64,000 bases of DNA from Terriglobia bacterium (GCA_020073105.1 JAIQFW010000005.1:1-64000); one strand, 5' to 3'. Numbered from the stretch's first letter, positions 34,649 through 43,687 are shown. A program made the numbers and translations. The notes: generated by a model not told the origin, from the letters alone.

Positions 34649-35722
34649 TTACTGCGGTTCCGGACCCTGTTCGGGAGGCATCGGCGGGTAGGGCGAGGGC
34701 TGCGGCGTAGGCTGCATTCCACCCGGAGGGTTGGGTTGATTTCCCTGAAGCCCGAAGTTCGAGCCTTGGTTTCCGAAGGGTCGGTTCTGTGTGTTGGCCC
34801 CGCCTTGCATTCCCGGCATGCCCCCGGAGCCCTGGAATCCCGGCTGGTTCGGCGTGGTCAGCAGGCCGCCGCGGTCCGAATTGGGATCGTAGATAAACTG
34901 CCACTCGTAATATTTGTCCTTCTTATTGAAGACGCGGATGGTTTTTTCCTTGCTGGTGCTGGCCACGCCAACGATGGGGCCGCCGCCGAACACCTGGTTG
35001 CCACCCGCTGCTTGCTGATTCTGTGCATTGCCTGGCGCCGCGGGATTGGCGCCAAAGCCTGATCCCGTCTGGGTTGCGTCGGATCCAAAGGCGCCGGTGC
35101 CCTGCGCCGGGTTCGTACCGCCAGGCCCGGTGTCGGGGCCACTTCCTAAGGAGAAGCCTGTCCCTCCACTGTTCCCGCCAGGCGCATTGCCCCCAAAGGT
35201 GCCGCCTCCCAGAGCATTATTGCCGAGACCGCCCTGGCTCCCAAAAGAACTGGTTCCGAATCCGCTATTGCCAAACCCGCCGGCGTTACCTCCAGGGAGC
35301 GGGTTGCCCGCGGCCAGCGCGCCAGCCGCAAGATTGGCGGCGGGGCTGGCTCCTTGGATGCCGGCGTTGAAAGAAGTCTGCACCTCGCCCAAGTGGAGAA
35401 GCTTGAAGTCCTTGCCGGTGATGGGATCCTTGTACCGCCTGCGCAGGAAGCGCATGTTGTTGGCGCTCTCCAGGTCTTCAATGCGCGTGGGGTAGCGGCC
35501 GAGTTTCTTGACATAGTGCTTGATGGCCCGCGAGTACTGCACCCCGCGGTGAATCAGTTCCTCCTCGCGGTCGCGCTTCACCTGTTGGGTGATGAGGGGG
35601 GCCATCGCGGCCATGCCAATGGCCAGCAGCGCCACGAACAGGATCATGGTGATGAGAATGTAGCCCCGCTCCGCCCTACGCGGAGGAGACGCCGAACGCC
35701 GAGAAAGTGGCGAGAGCTTCAT
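34649..35722 (-). CDS. Pseudopilin-like protein with long Gly-rich insertion
   Basis: 357 residues from ATG 35722. A class III-like leader ends ERGYILITMILFVALLAIGM: a prepilin-peptidase-type Gly-Tyr site followed by a hydrophobic helix, but with Thr where pilins have Glu at +5. The next part (LITQQVKRDREEELIHRGVQ, YPTRIEDLESANN, RYKDPITGKDF) follows the GspG/GspH-like pattern. The middle (about residues 130-260) is Gly/Asn-rich low complexity, and the end is Pro-rich. It is the last gene of the pilus/secretion operon. The longer frame to 35806 is translated from an inverted repeat and is rejected. Confidence 0.78.
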   Translation of the reverse strand: MKLSPLSRRSASPPRRAERGYILITMILFVALLAIGMAAMAPLITQQVKRDREEELIHRGVQYSRAIKHYVKKLGRYPTRIEDLESANNMRFLRRRYKDPITGKDFKLLHLGEVQTSFNAGIQGASPAANLAAGALAAGNPLPGGNAGGFGNSGFGTSSFGSQGGLGNNALGGGTFGGNAPGGNSGGTGFSLGSGPDTGPGGTNPAQGTGAFGSDATQTGSGFGANPAAPGNAQNQQAAGGNQVFGGGPIVGVASTSKEKTIRVFNKKDKYYEWQFIYDPNSDRGGLLTTPNQPGFQGSGGMPGMQGGANTQNRPFGNQGSNFGLQGNQPNPPGGMQPTPQPSPYPPMPPEQGPEPQ

Positions 35723-35726
35723 TGCT

Positions 35727-35807
35727 ATTGAGTAATTGCGTAATTTGGCAATTGAAGAGCAGCACTGCACGAAATTGCCCAATTGCCCAATTACAAAATT
35801 ACTCAAT
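35727..35807. repeat. 11-bp inverted repeat spanning the pilP-pseudopilin spacer
   Basis: ATTGAGTAATT (35727-35737) and AATTACTCAAT (35797-35807) are perfect inverted copies, with CAATTGCCC-type repeats between. It fills the only sizeable gap in the 3' half of the operon and could be a processing or attenuation hairpin, or a mobile palindrome. Confidence 0.55.
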
Positions 35808-35812
35808 CCTTC

Positions 35813-36412
35813 TCATCCTTGGGTCAGGGGGATACTCTGCCGGTTGTTGTTGAGCACGTCTTCGATCTCCACTGCCATGGGCGCAATATGCACAACCTTG
35901 TAGCGACGGTTGACGATCTCACCTTCGCTGGCAATGAACAGGTCCTCCCCCTGCGACAGAAAAACCTTCTTGGGTTCACCCGGCCGGCTGGCATATCCGT
36001 AGAACTTCAGGTTAATCGGCGGCGGAGGCGGTGGTGGCGGAGGGCCGATGTCCACATGTTTTGTCGGATCGGTATGGCCGGGGCCGAGCGGCTGCGGAAT
36101 TTCTGCTTGCGCCAGAAAAATATTTCTTCCGTTGCCTTCGTACTTGGTTTCTTCGCTGGCTTTCAGCCAGTCGTAGCGGAGCGTGGGATCAATGGCATGG
36201 GAAGCCAGGCCGGCTCTCTTCCCGGAAGCTTTGGCCCGAGCCGCCGGCTTGGCGGACAAGACCGGCGATGGGGAAGCTGCCGGCACACTGGCTACTGGCG
36301 CTGGGGCGGAAGCTCCGGAACTGAACAGCATTCGTCCGACCAGCCCAACCGCCAGCACTCCCAGTACGGCCAAGGCGATTACCTTGTTCCGGCTTTCGGT
36401 TCCCAGCTTCAC
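35813..36412 (-). CDS. PilP/GspC-like pilus assembly protein
   Basis: 199 residues. An N-terminal membrane anchor (VIALAVLGVLAVGLVGRMLF) is followed by an Ala/Pro linker, then NIFLAQAEIPQPLGPG and a run of nine prolines. A C-terminal small beta-domain follows (INLKFYGYASRPGEPKKVFL, EGEIVNRRYKVVHIAPMAVE), as in the GspC HR domain/PilP. In pili this domain connects the inner-membrane PilMNO complex to the secretin. GTG start at 36412, immediately after the pilO-like stop. It is one of the tightly packed pilM-to-pilP gene set. Confidence 0.78.
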   Translation of the reverse strand: MKLGTESRNKVIALAVLGVLAVGLVGRMLFSSGASAPAPVASVPAASPSPVLSAKPAARAKASGKRAGLASHAIDPTLRYDWLKASEETKYEGNGRNIFLAQAEIPQPLGPGHTDPTKHVDIGPPPPPPPPPINLKFYGYASRPGEPKKVFLSQGEDLFIASEGEIVNRRYKVVHIAPMAVEIEDVLNNNRQSIPLTQG

Positions 36413-36952
36413 TTAGGCCCCCACCTTCAAATAAGTTTCCGCCTTCATCTGCAACTTGACCGTGCCTCCCTGTTCGCCACCTAGTTGCACGCTATCGACG
36501 AGGAAGAACATAGGGTCGCGTTCCAATGCGTTGATGAAGCGCACCAGTTGCAAATAATCGCCGGCGACATCGGCTTCCAGGCGAACCGGCTGTAGTCCCA
36601 ACACGAGCGGATCCTTCATGTCGTACTTGATACTTCCGATCTTTACCCCGCTTTGGATTGCCAGTTTGCCGATGCTCTCCGAGATGGCAGAGTCCGCGGC
36701 AGGGAGGCGGATCTTATAGAAATCATCAATCTGCCGGTGCGCGACAGGAATCTTCTTGTCCAGGCCAACCAGAGGCTGGACCTCGTGGGTCTTTTGCTGC
36801 AGTTCCACCCAGAGTTGCTGGAGTTGGGCGCGCCGCGCGGGTTCCGAACCGATCAGCGGAGAAAAGTACACGATGACCGCGGCCACATCCAGCAGCGCCA
36901 TGGTGGCCAAGGCGATTTTCGCCTTGCTCCGGGTTTCTCTCAGATCGGGCAC
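36413..36952 (-). CDS. pilO: Type IV pilus inner-membrane protein PilO
   Basis: 179 residues. One membrane helix (ALATMALLDVAAVIVYFSPL), a coiled coil (ARRAQLQQLWVELQQKTHEV) and a ferredoxin-like C-terminal domain (GDYLQLVRFINALERDPMFF, then VDSVQL). It dimerises with PilN to align the pilus motor. The GTG start overlaps the pilN stop (TAGTG), which supports translational coupling. Confidence 0.82.
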   Translation of the reverse strand: MPDLRETRSKAKIALATMALLDVAAVIVYFSPLIGSEPARRAQLQQLWVELQQKTHEVQPLVGLDKKIPVAHRQIDDFYKIRLPAADSAISESIGKLAIQSGVKIGSIKYDMKDPLVLGLQPVRLEADVAGDYLQLVRFINALERDPMFFLVDSVQLGGEQGGTVKLQMKAETYLKVGA

Positions 36953-37557
36953 TATGGAGCGCTCCTTGGTTTGAACTGGATCTCTGTGGCCGGCACATAG
37001 AGTGCGCTGATATCGAACTTGACCGTGTCCCCCGGGGTCAGGCTGCTGGTTTCAACGTTCTCCTGCGAAATGTAGGTTTGCTGGAAATGCTGCGAGGCCT
37101 CCATCTTGCGCACCAGTTCCAGTGCGCGGTCCCGCGAATCTCCGGCGACCACCAGCCTGATCTCCAATTCGTTCCCCGCGCCCAGTTCCGGCTGGATCGA
37201 GACCACGTGCAGCCGGGGTGGCATGACGCTTTCCAGGTCTTCGAATACTTTTGTCCAGGAGAACGCCTTGCGGTAAAAGAGATCGTTGAGGAACCAGGAG
37301 CGGTCGCGAATGCTGGCATTCTGCGCCAAATTCATGAGTGCCTGCGCGTCCGCCTTCTCTTGGTCGCGGGCCGCAATCTGATTCTGATATTGCCGCATCA
37401 GGGCCTTGTCTCTGCGCGCATTGAGCCATCCGGCGAAGGTGAAGTAGAGCAATCCCATGGTGACGATGCCCAGCGCCATCAGCGCTCCGCCCCAGCGGAA
37501 CCAGAAACGCCGCGCGTCCTCGTACGGCTGAGTTGCGAGATTGATGTCTACGCGCAT
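36952..37557 (-). CDS. pilN: Type IV pilus inner-membrane protein PilN
   Basis: 201 residues. The cytoplasmic N-terminal peptide MRVDINLATQPYEDARRF carries the INLA/P motif that docks into PilM. Then a membrane helix (ALMALGIVTMGLLYFTFAGW), a coiled coil and a periplasmic ferredoxin-like domain (MPPRLHVVSIQPELGAGNEL) follow. The start is one base after the pilM stop. Together with PilM and PilO it forms the inner-membrane alignment complex. Confidence 0.85.
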   Translation of the reverse strand: MRVDINLATQPYEDARRFWFRWGGALMALGIVTMGLLYFTFAGWLNARRDKALMRQYQNQIAARDQEKADAQALMNLAQNASIRDRSWFLNDLFYRKAFSWTKVFEDLESVMPPRLHVVSIQPELGAGNELEIRLVVAGDSRDRALELVRKMEASQHFQQTYISQENVETSSLTPGDTVKFDISALYVPATEIQFKPRSAP

Positions 37558-37558
37558 G

Positions 37559-38455
37559 TCAGGACAGCAGGGCCCCTACGACCCCGGCCATTCTCCACTT
37601 CGGCACCGACCCCATGCTCGTGCCCAGTTGCGCAGAGCCGACCAGTTCCTGTACTCCAACCCCGGTTTGTGCACGCAGCGCCGGCAGCGCGCCGCCGGAG
37701 TCCGATAAACCGGCCACGAAGATCTGCTCGATATTCAGGTGGTAAGTGTCCTGGAAAAACACGATGGAGGGATAGACTTCTTCTGCCAGTTGCTCGCCGG
37801 TGATGGTGACGCCACGCGCGTTTTCCAGCGTGCGGAACAGCAGTAGCTGTTGTTTGTCCAGAATGGCGATGCTGGTGGTGCGGGCATCGACTTTCACGAC
37901 CAGTGTGGGACGATCGGCATCCACGGCGCCCAAAGCGGCCAGCATCGAGGGCAAAACCACGCCGGGGCTGTAACCGGCTTCACGAAACACCGACTCGTAA
38001 TCCTCAACCACGGTGGTGAGTGCCACGGCCGCCACTACGCGAACCCCGCCGGTCGAGAATTGCGCGTCATAGGAAATCCGCGCCTTGTCAATGTCAAAGG
38101 GAAGGGACTTCTTGAGCCGGAAGCGCACGACGCCTTCGGCTTCCTGACGGTTGCTGGGAAGGGTTTCGAAATCCAGCAAAACCACCCGGACCGCGGTATC
38201 AGGGAGCACGGCGATGACGTCACGCGAACGGCCGCTCACGCTGCCCAAGGTTTCGCGCAGGGCTTCCAGGACGCGGTTCCGCTCCCGCAGGTTCGTCTCG
38301 ATCAGGTCAGGAACCACCGACCCGGGGGCCAGTTCGCTGGCGGAGCACGTCTCGATCGTGTGCCCACGGTCCGAGACCCGCCCGGCAAGCACACGATCGG
38401 CGGAAATCTCGCAGGCCAGCTTTGGTCTCGATCCCGACTTGAAATTCGAACTCAT
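37559..38455 (-). CDS. pilM: Type IV pilus actin-like ATPase PilM
   Basis: 298 residues from ATG 38455. The actin-like fold is indicated by LACEISADRVLAGRVSDRG near the N-terminus, VVRFRLKKSLPFDIDKARIS in subdomain 1, LVVKVDARTTSIAILDKQQL (phosphate-2-like strand) and EQIFVAGLSDSGGALPAL (adenosine-like motif). It is divergent from canonical PilM but sits exactly upstream of pilN. The frame extends to 38533, but those residues are not conserved in the family. It is the first gene after a 340-base gap that holds a palindromic element. Confidence 0.82.
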   Translation of the reverse strand: MSSNFKSGSRPKLACEISADRVLAGRVSDRGHTIETCSASELAPGSVVPDLIETNLRERNRVLEALRETLGSVSGRSRDVIAVLPDTAVRVVLLDFETLPSNRQEAEGVVRFRLKKSLPFDIDKARISYDAQFSTGGVRVVAAVALTTVVEDYESVFREAGYSPGVVLPSMLAALGAVDADRPTLVVKVDARTTSIAILDKQQLLLFRTLENARGVTITGEQLAEEVYPSIVFFQDTYHLNIEQIFVAGLSDSGGALPALRAQTGVGVQELVGSAQLGTSMGSVPKWRMAGVVGALLS

Positions 38456-38572
38456 TACTGTTGGCGCGATTCCTTTGTGGCCATTTCCAGTAGAACGCCG
38501 CGCTGCGGTGCCATGCAATAACTGGAAGGGCACTACGGCGTTGTCCGTTGGGACATCCCTATCTATATCTGT

Positions 38573-38781
38573 ATTGTCATGCTGAGCGCAGCATCAGGCT
38601 CGTATCGCGAACCTGGTGCGGAATCGAAGCATCCCTAGCACTGGGCAACGCTGCTGGTTCGAGGGCTCCCTCGGCTACGCTCGGGATTTCGGCAGCGGGC
38701 TCTGACGCCCGCTAACGCCTCAACTTCGACTACGCAACTGTTCTCGCTGCGCGAGACAGTTGCTTCGCTCAGGATGACAAT
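38573..38781. repeat. Palindromic element with ATTGTCAT termini inside the pilus operon
   Basis: The left end ATTGTCATGCTGAGCG and the right end CGCTCAGGATGACAAT are inverted copies with one mismatch in 16. The body contains smaller palindromes such as CAGCGGGC-TCTGAC-GCCCGCTA. The element fills the gap between pilB and pilM, so it is transcribed with the operon. Its termini match the element at 23450-23535. Confidence 0.7.
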
Positions 38782-38795
38782 TCTTCCGATGAAAC

Positions 38796-40475
38796 TTACC
38801 GGCTGCTCTCGATAAACGTAACTTTGTTGATCTCTTTCAGTGTCGTCAGGCCCAATCTGACCTTGTCCAAGGCTGATTCACGCAGGAACCGCATGCCCTC
38901 CTCGCGGGCTGCACGACGAATTTCGGAGGTCGGCTTCTTGAGCAGGATCATCTCGCGAATACGGTCGCTCAAATCGAGCAGCTCATGGATCGCGGTACGG
39001 CCGCGGAATCCTGTGCCGGCGCACTCGATGCAGCCCTGGCCTTCGTAGAACGGTACCTGCGACCACTGTTGAGGATCGAGACCGCTGGCCTCGAGCGTTT
39101 CCGGCTCGTAGTGCACCTGGGTACGGCAGGTTTCGCAGATCAAGCGCACCAGGCGCTGGGCCAGAATGCAATTCAACGCTGAAACGAAGTTGTACGGTTC
39201 GACGCCCATGTTCAGGAAGCGTCCAATCACGTCCACCACGTTGTTGGCGTGGACGGTGGTAAAGACCAGGTGCCCGGTCAAAGCGGACTGGATCGCGATC
39301 TGGGCCGTCTCAGTGTCGCGGATTTCGCCGACCATGATCTTGTCGGGGTCGTGACGCAAGATGGACCGCAAACCCCGGGCAAAGGTCAGGCCTTTTTTTT
39401 CGTTCACCGGAATCTGGGTGATGCCGCGAATCTGGTACTCCACCGGATCTTCGATGGTGATGATCTTGTCTTCATCAGTCTTGATTTCGTTCACCGCGGC
39501 GTAGAGCGTGGTGGTTTTGCCGCTGCCCGTCGGTCCCGTAACCAGCACCATGCCATACGGTTCCTTGATGTAACGGCGGAACTTGCGCAAGTCTTCTTCG
39601 TCGAAGCCGACCACGTCGAGCGTGAGCTTGTGAAACTTCTCGCTCATCGACTCTTTATCGAGTACGCGCAATACCGCGTCCTCGCCGTGGATCGAAGGCA
39701 TGATGGAAACGCGGAAGTCGATGGGGCGCTCCGGGGTGCCGTATTTCACGCGGAAGCGGCCGTCCTGCGGTACCCGGCGCTCCGAGATGTCCAGTTCGCT
39801 CATCACCTTGATACGAGAGATGATGGTGGAGTGGTGCTCTTTGGCGATGGGCGGCATGGCCTGGGTGAGAACACCGTCGATGCGGAACTTGATGCACACG
39901 GAATCGTCGCGGGTTTCGATGTGAATATCGCTGGCACGCCGCTGCAGGGCGGTAAAGATCGTGGTATCGACCAGGCGGATGATCGGGCTGATGTCACCTT
40001 GTGCCGTGAGCCGGTCGATGGAAATGCTCTCGTCCGTGCCGGTCTCGTCTTCGCGGATCACATCCAGGGCGAAGCCTTCGCTGGCGTCTTCCAGGACCCG
40101 CTTGGATTGTTCCGTCTTCTTGAGAATTTCGCTGATCTGCGCGTAGGTGGCGACTTTGGTGATGATGCGCTTGCCCAGCAGCAGGCTGATTTCGTCGATC
40201 ATCATCAACTGGCTGGGATCGGCAATCGCAATGGCCAGCCGGCCGTCTTCCGTCTCTTCCAGCGGAACGAAGCTGTAGCGGAACATCAGGTGGGGAGAGA
40301 TCTTCTTGAAGAGATCGTGATGAAGCTGGAAGTTATGCAGGTCGACAAACTGGCAGCGATAGCGCCGCGCAATGTCCTGCGCCTTCGCCAGGTCTGTGTT
40401 CGGGGCCCCAGGAGTCGCTACACCCCCGTTTCCCCCACCCACGAATACTGTCTTGTTTTCCGGCATTGTTGCCAT
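38796..40475 (-). CDS. pilB: Type IV pilus assembly / type II secretion ATPase (PilB/GspE)
   Basis: 559 residues. The N-terminal MshEN-like domain is followed by the catalytic ATPase: Walker A GPTGSGKTTT, Asp box IITIEDPVEY, Walker B RSILRHDPDKIMVGEIRD, His box LTGHLVFTTVHAN. A tetracysteine zinc site is present (CETC and CIECAGTG). It powers pilin extraction and polymerisation. Adjacent to pilC (40-base gap), the usual PilB-PilC motor pair. Confidence 0.95.
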   Translation of the reverse strand: MATMPENKTVFVGGGNGGVATPGAPNTDLAKAQDIARRYRCQFVDLHNFQLHHDLFKKISPHLMFRYSFVPLEETEDGRLAIAIADPSQLMMIDEISLLLGKRIITKVATYAQISEILKKTEQSKRVLEDASEGFALDVIREDETGTDESISIDRLTAQGDISPIIRLVDTTIFTALQRRASDIHIETRDDSVCIKFRIDGVLTQAMPPIAKEHHSTIISRIKVMSELDISERRVPQDGRFRVKYGTPERPIDFRVSIMPSIHGEDAVLRVLDKESMSEKFHKLTLDVVGFDEEDLRKFRRYIKEPYGMVLVTGPTGSGKTTTLYAAVNEIKTDEDKIITIEDPVEYQIRGITQIPVNEKKGLTFARGLRSILRHDPDKIMVGEIRDTETAQIAIQSALTGHLVFTTVHANNVVDVIGRFLNMGVEPYNFVSALNCILAQRLVRLICETCRTQVHYEPETLEASGLDPQQWSQVPFYEGQGCIECAGTGFRGRTAIHELLDLSDRIREMILLKKPTSEIRRAAREEGMRFLRESALDKVRLGLTTLKEINKVTFIESSR

Positions 40476-40515
40476 CTTTAATCCTGACCTACAAAACCCC
40501 GAGTGTTGTTGCCAT

Positions 40516-41724
40516 TTAGTGCATAGCCGACCCGATGGTAAAAATGGGCAGATACAGCGAGATCAGGATGCCGCCCACAAAGACCGCCATGATGATCAGC
40601 ACCATCGGCTCGATCAATGCCATCGCCGCGCCCAGCGCGGTCTGCACGTCTTCCTCATAGAATTCTGCCACCGAGTTCAGCATAGCGGGCAAGGCCCCGG
40701 TGGATTCGCCCACCTCGATCATCTCCACTGACAAGTCGGGAAACATTTTCTGTTCTTCCAGGCTCTTGGCCAGCGACTGCCCTTCGCGTACCCGCACGGC
40801 GGCGTCGGAAACCCCGTTCAGGATTCGCCGGCTGCTCATAGAAGCCCCGGCAGTCTCCAGTGAGGGTACCAGTGGCATGCCCCCGGCGAGTAGAGTCGAA
40901 AGCATCCGAGAAAAGTTGGCCACCTGGTACTTCAGCCAGATTTCCCCGAGCAAAGGAAACTTGAGGATGACGCGGTCAACCCGCTCGGCCCCGCGATCGG
41001 TTTTCTTCCACTGCCACAGGGCCAGCACGCCGACCACCCCAACGATAGCGGCCACGGGCGCGTACGCCTGGGCATGGGTTCCCAGGTTCAGCATGATCAG
41101 GGTGATCTGGGGCAACTGCGCGTTCATGTCCTGATACAGCTTGGCGAACTGCGGCACGACGTAGGTGACCAGAAAGATCAGCATGCTGAAAACCACGGTG
41201 ACGAGCAGTGCTGGATACACCAGGGAAACCGCCAGCTTCTTCTTGAAGGTGAGGGCCATGCGCTGGAAGGCAATGTAGCGCGTCAGCACCTCTTCCATGT
41301 TGCCGCTTTTCTCGCCTGCCAACAGCGTGCTGGTGTAAATCTTGGGAAAAACGGCCTGTGCCGCGAAGGCATCGGAGAGCACTTCACCGCCCTTGACCCG
41401 GTCGCGAACGTTTTGCAGCAGGTTCTGCAAGTACTTGTTTCTTTGCCTCTTGATCAGCAGATCCAGCGAGTTCAGGACAGGCAGCCCGGCCTTGATCAGG
41501 GTAAGGAACTGCTGATTGAAAATGACGAACTGGCTTTGTTTGACCTTGCCGCCGCCCCGTTGAAACGAAAAATCGCCGGCAAAAATACCCTTGGGTTTGA
41601 CCCAGTAAACCAGGAGCCCCTGCTGCACGAAACGCTCACGAACCTCGGCCTCGGAGTAGCCGTGCTCGACCTGCTGCAGCAGGTTTCCGCGTTCGTCCGC
41701 CGCCTTTACCAGGAATTCACCCAT
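40516..41724 (-). CDS. pilC: Type IV pilus / type II secretion platform protein (PilC/GspF)
   Basis: 402 residues with two repeats of the GspF domain. FNQQFLTLIKAGLPVLNSLD opens the first and FSRMLSTLLAGGMPLVPSLE the second. Three membrane helices are visible (VYPALLVTVVFSMLIFLVTY, APVAAIVGVVGVLALWQW, LIEPMVLIIMAVFVGGILIS). It is the inner-membrane platform turned by PilB. It is transcribed with pilB. Confidence 0.93.
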   Translation of the reverse strand: MGEFLVKAADERGNLLQQVEHGYSEAEVRERFVQQGLLVYWVKPKGIFAGDFSFQRGGGKVKQSQFVIFNQQFLTLIKAGLPVLNSLDLLIKRQRNKYLQNLLQNVRDRVKGGEVLSDAFAAQAVFPKIYTSTLLAGEKSGNMEEVLTRYIAFQRMALTFKKKLAVSLVYPALLVTVVFSMLIFLVTYVVPQFAKLYQDMNAQLPQITLIMLNLGTHAQAYAPVAAIVGVVGVLALWQWKKTDRGAERVDRVILKFPLLGEIWLKYQVANFSRMLSTLLAGGMPLVPSLETAGASMSSRRILNGVSDAAVRVREGQSLAKSLEEQKMFPDLSVEMIEVGESTGALPAMLNSVAEFYEEDVQTALGAAMALIEPMVLIIMAVFVGGILISLYLPIFTIGSAMH

Positions 41725-41888
41725 TCCGTTGTCCAGTCACCCTTGTGCCCACCCAAGTCTAACATTCAAAACCGCGAACTCTGTGTTAATTGCCGGTCAA
41801 AGCGTTCCCAGGGTAATGCATCAACCGGACGATCCTGCGATATTGACAACATATTGAAAACAATGCTTTTACTGTGACCCGCTGAGGC

Positions 41889-42554
41889 TCACTGCCCGAA
41901 GTTCTCCTCGATCACCTCGGCCCCGCTAGGAACCTCGAAACGGAAACGTTGGTCGGCGACGTTCACATCCTCCTGGTGGCTGCTGAATCGGTAATCAGTC
42001 GTCGAGCCGTCCGCTTCCTCGATGACCAAGCGCGAAATCCAGTGATCTGGGGTGATCTCCAGAAGCACCTGGTTTACCCGGTCGGCCATCGCCCGTGGCA
42101 CACCTCTCAGAACGACATCGCCGGAGTTCAGCGGGGCCACGTCGGGCGCCAGCGATAGCCCGCGCAATTCCTTTTCCAGCTTGGTTTTGCCGAGCAGGAA
42201 GGCCAGCGGCGACCGCAGGTCATCGAGTTGCGTCACTCGCGTTTTCCTCACTTGCCGCTCTCCCGGGACGTAAAACCAGGCGTTCTTGCCGTCGCTGACA
42301 AACAGCTTCTCCCTGGGAGAACGGTACTCCCAGCGCATCTTGCCGGGTTTTTTCAGCCAGAGCGTGCCGGACTCGGTGCGTTCCATGCCGGCCCCGCGAT
42401 AGATCTCGGTGAACTCGGCTTGCAGCGTGCGGAGGTGGTTGTAGTGGGAGTCGACCGCGTCGGAAAGGGTGTGGAGATCGGCGGCAGGGGCGAGGGCGAG
42501 GGAGGTGGCTAGAAAGGGGACAACGAACTTCAGCAGGATGGAATTGGCGCCCAC
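41889..42554 (-). CDS. lolA: Outer-membrane lipoprotein carrier LolA-like protein
   Basis: 221 residues. A signal peptide (LLKFVVPFLATSLALAPAAD) precedes an unclosed half-barrel with YNHLRTLQAEFTEIY and GTLWLKKPGKMRWEYRSP, the diagnostic LolA strand. It ferries lipoproteins across the periplasm from LolCDE to the outer membrane. Its placement ahead of the pilus motor genes suggests it could serve pilotin-like lipoproteins, but that is inference. Confidence 0.88.
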   Translation of the reverse strand: MGANSILLKFVVPFLATSLALAPAADLHTLSDAVDSHYNHLRTLQAEFTEIYRGAGMERTESGTLWLKKPGKMRWEYRSPREKLFVSDGKNAWFYVPGERQVRKTRVTQLDDLRSPLAFLLGKTKLEKELRGLSLAPDVAPLNSGDVVLRGVPRAMADRVNQVLLEITPDHWISRLVIEEADGSTTDYRFSSHQEDVNVADQRFRFEVPSGAEVIEENFGQ

Positions 42555-42714
42555 GCCGTTAGTTTACCGGATGGGTGGGCCACTTGGTCCCTGTCCACAT
42601 TGACCTCACAAATAGCGACTGCTACGCTGTGGGCAATCGTTGCGCCGGACCAGCCCGAACGTCCCGTGTCGGGATTCATCGACCTGATGTTTGAAGACCC
42701 GACGGAGGAGGATC

Positions 42715-43116
42715 ATGAAGACGTTTCTGACTATCCTCACTGCCGTAGTTATCGCCGTAGGAGTCACGCAGCTGATTCGGTATCACGAACGCAAGCCTGA
42801 CTCGGCGGGCAACGGGGGCCCGGGCCAGAATTTTGTGCACTGCGGGCTCGATTCCAAAGGGCATATAGTTCCTGACGGCAGGGGTGGCTGTATTCCCCCG
42901 CCGCCAACCGGCTACATCATTGACGTGCCGATACCGGAAGGTGCGGTTATTGAAAAGTACCCAGTTAAACATGCCGTCCCGACCGAAGAGCTTGAACGGG
43001 CTTGTCCGTGGAAAGCTCCTGTCTCCGAAGCCTGCCAGAGCCTCTTCATCTTACCGAGCGGTGTCTCGTGCATCGGCAAACCGTTCAACATCTGCATGGG
43101 CGGCGAAAAGCCATGA
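42715..43116 (+). CDS. Small membrane-anchored protein with Cys pairs, unknown function
   Basis: 133 residues. GGAGGAG precedes the ATG at 42715. An N-terminal helix (FLTILTAVVIAVGVTQLI) anchors a short periplasmic part with six cysteines (FVHCGLDS, RGGCIPPPP, RACPWKAP, SEACQSLF, VSCIGKPF, NICMGGEKP), suggesting disulfides in an exported domain. No family recognised. It lies divergent from lolA. Confidence 0.6.
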   Translation: MKTFLTILTAVVIAVGVTQLIRYHERKPDSAGNGGPGQNFVHCGLDSKGHIVPDGRGGCIPPPPTGYIIDVPIPEGAVIEKYPVKHAVPTEELERACPWKAPVSEACQSLFILPSGVSCIGKPFNICMGGEKP

Positions 43117-43154
43117 GCGATCTTCGGTGCGCCTGAGAGAAAACGAGGATATTC

Positions 43155-43451
43155 GTGCTCCCTATGGAAGTTATCCTGGGGGAGGAAAGAAGAGAATTCA
43201 GACTCTCAGTTTCGCGACCCGATGAGGTTTCAACTCTCGATAGGAGCAAATTTATGGTCTACCTAGTTAGCTATGGCGGTGCTTTGTGGCATGCGGCCGA
43301 TCGGAAGTTTCCGCATGAATTGGCGGCAATCCAACACATCCAAGGTTTGCCGGAATTGAAGGGATACGAAGGTAGAATCGTGAGGATTTCAAAAGATCGA
43401 ATGGAAGTCCATTTTGACGGTCTGTCACGGTTCTCGTCTCTCGCAGGATAG
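43155..43451 (+). CDS. Small hypothetical protein
   Basis: 98 residues from a GTG at 43155 with GAGGA about 5 bases upstream; ATG 43164 is an alternative. VYLVSYGGALWHAADRKFPH and YEGRIVRISKDRMEVHFDGL look like real beta-strand sequence, but I recognise no domain. Codon use is less biased than in the neighbouring genes, so this is a weak call. Confidence 0.4.
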   Translation: MLPMEVILGEERREFRLSVSRPDEVSTLDRSKFMVYLVSYGGALWHAADRKFPHELAAIQHIQGLPELKGYEGRIVRISKDRMEVHFDGLSRFSSLAG

Positions 43452-43565
43452 GTTCGCGCGAAAATCGAGACACCCCTCTCTTCGCGACGGCAGGGGTTTG
43501 GCGCGACGCGTGTGGCACTTCTCACGAATGAGTTGGGAGGAAACCGTCATCCAATCACTCGCCGA

Positions 43566-43687
43566 TCACCTCCTGCCCTCCACGCTCCTGAGCGCTTTCA
43601 CATACGTGCGCAGAATGGCGTTGATGCGGGTTTGATACCCGCGCTGTTGCCGGAACCATGCCAGCTCGATAGTTTTGACCTGAGCAG
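43566..43687 (-). pseudogene. Truncated BrnA-like antitoxin fragment
   Basis: The minus strand reads LAWFRQQRGYQTRINAILRT then YVKALRSVEGRR and a stop at 43566-43568: the C-terminal end of a BrnA-type antitoxin. Upstream, a few codons match only roughly (VKTIE) and no start codon or N-terminal half is present. It closely resembles the gene at 43966-44315 (shared QTRINAILR and AWFRQQRGYQ), so it is a degraded duplicate. Confidence 0.65.

Noticed and set aside
33120-34904. 594-residue minus-strand frame antisense to the M1 peptidase
   Set aside because: The peptidase has the complete HExxH...E site; the antisense product matches nothing and runs across the convergent gene boundary.
38573-38781. 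CRISPR-like array from repeated short palindromes
   Set aside because: No regularly spaced identical repeats; the structure is one element with inverted ends.
39249-40481. 410-residue plus-strand frame over pilB
   Set aside because: pilB motifs on the minus strand are unambiguous.
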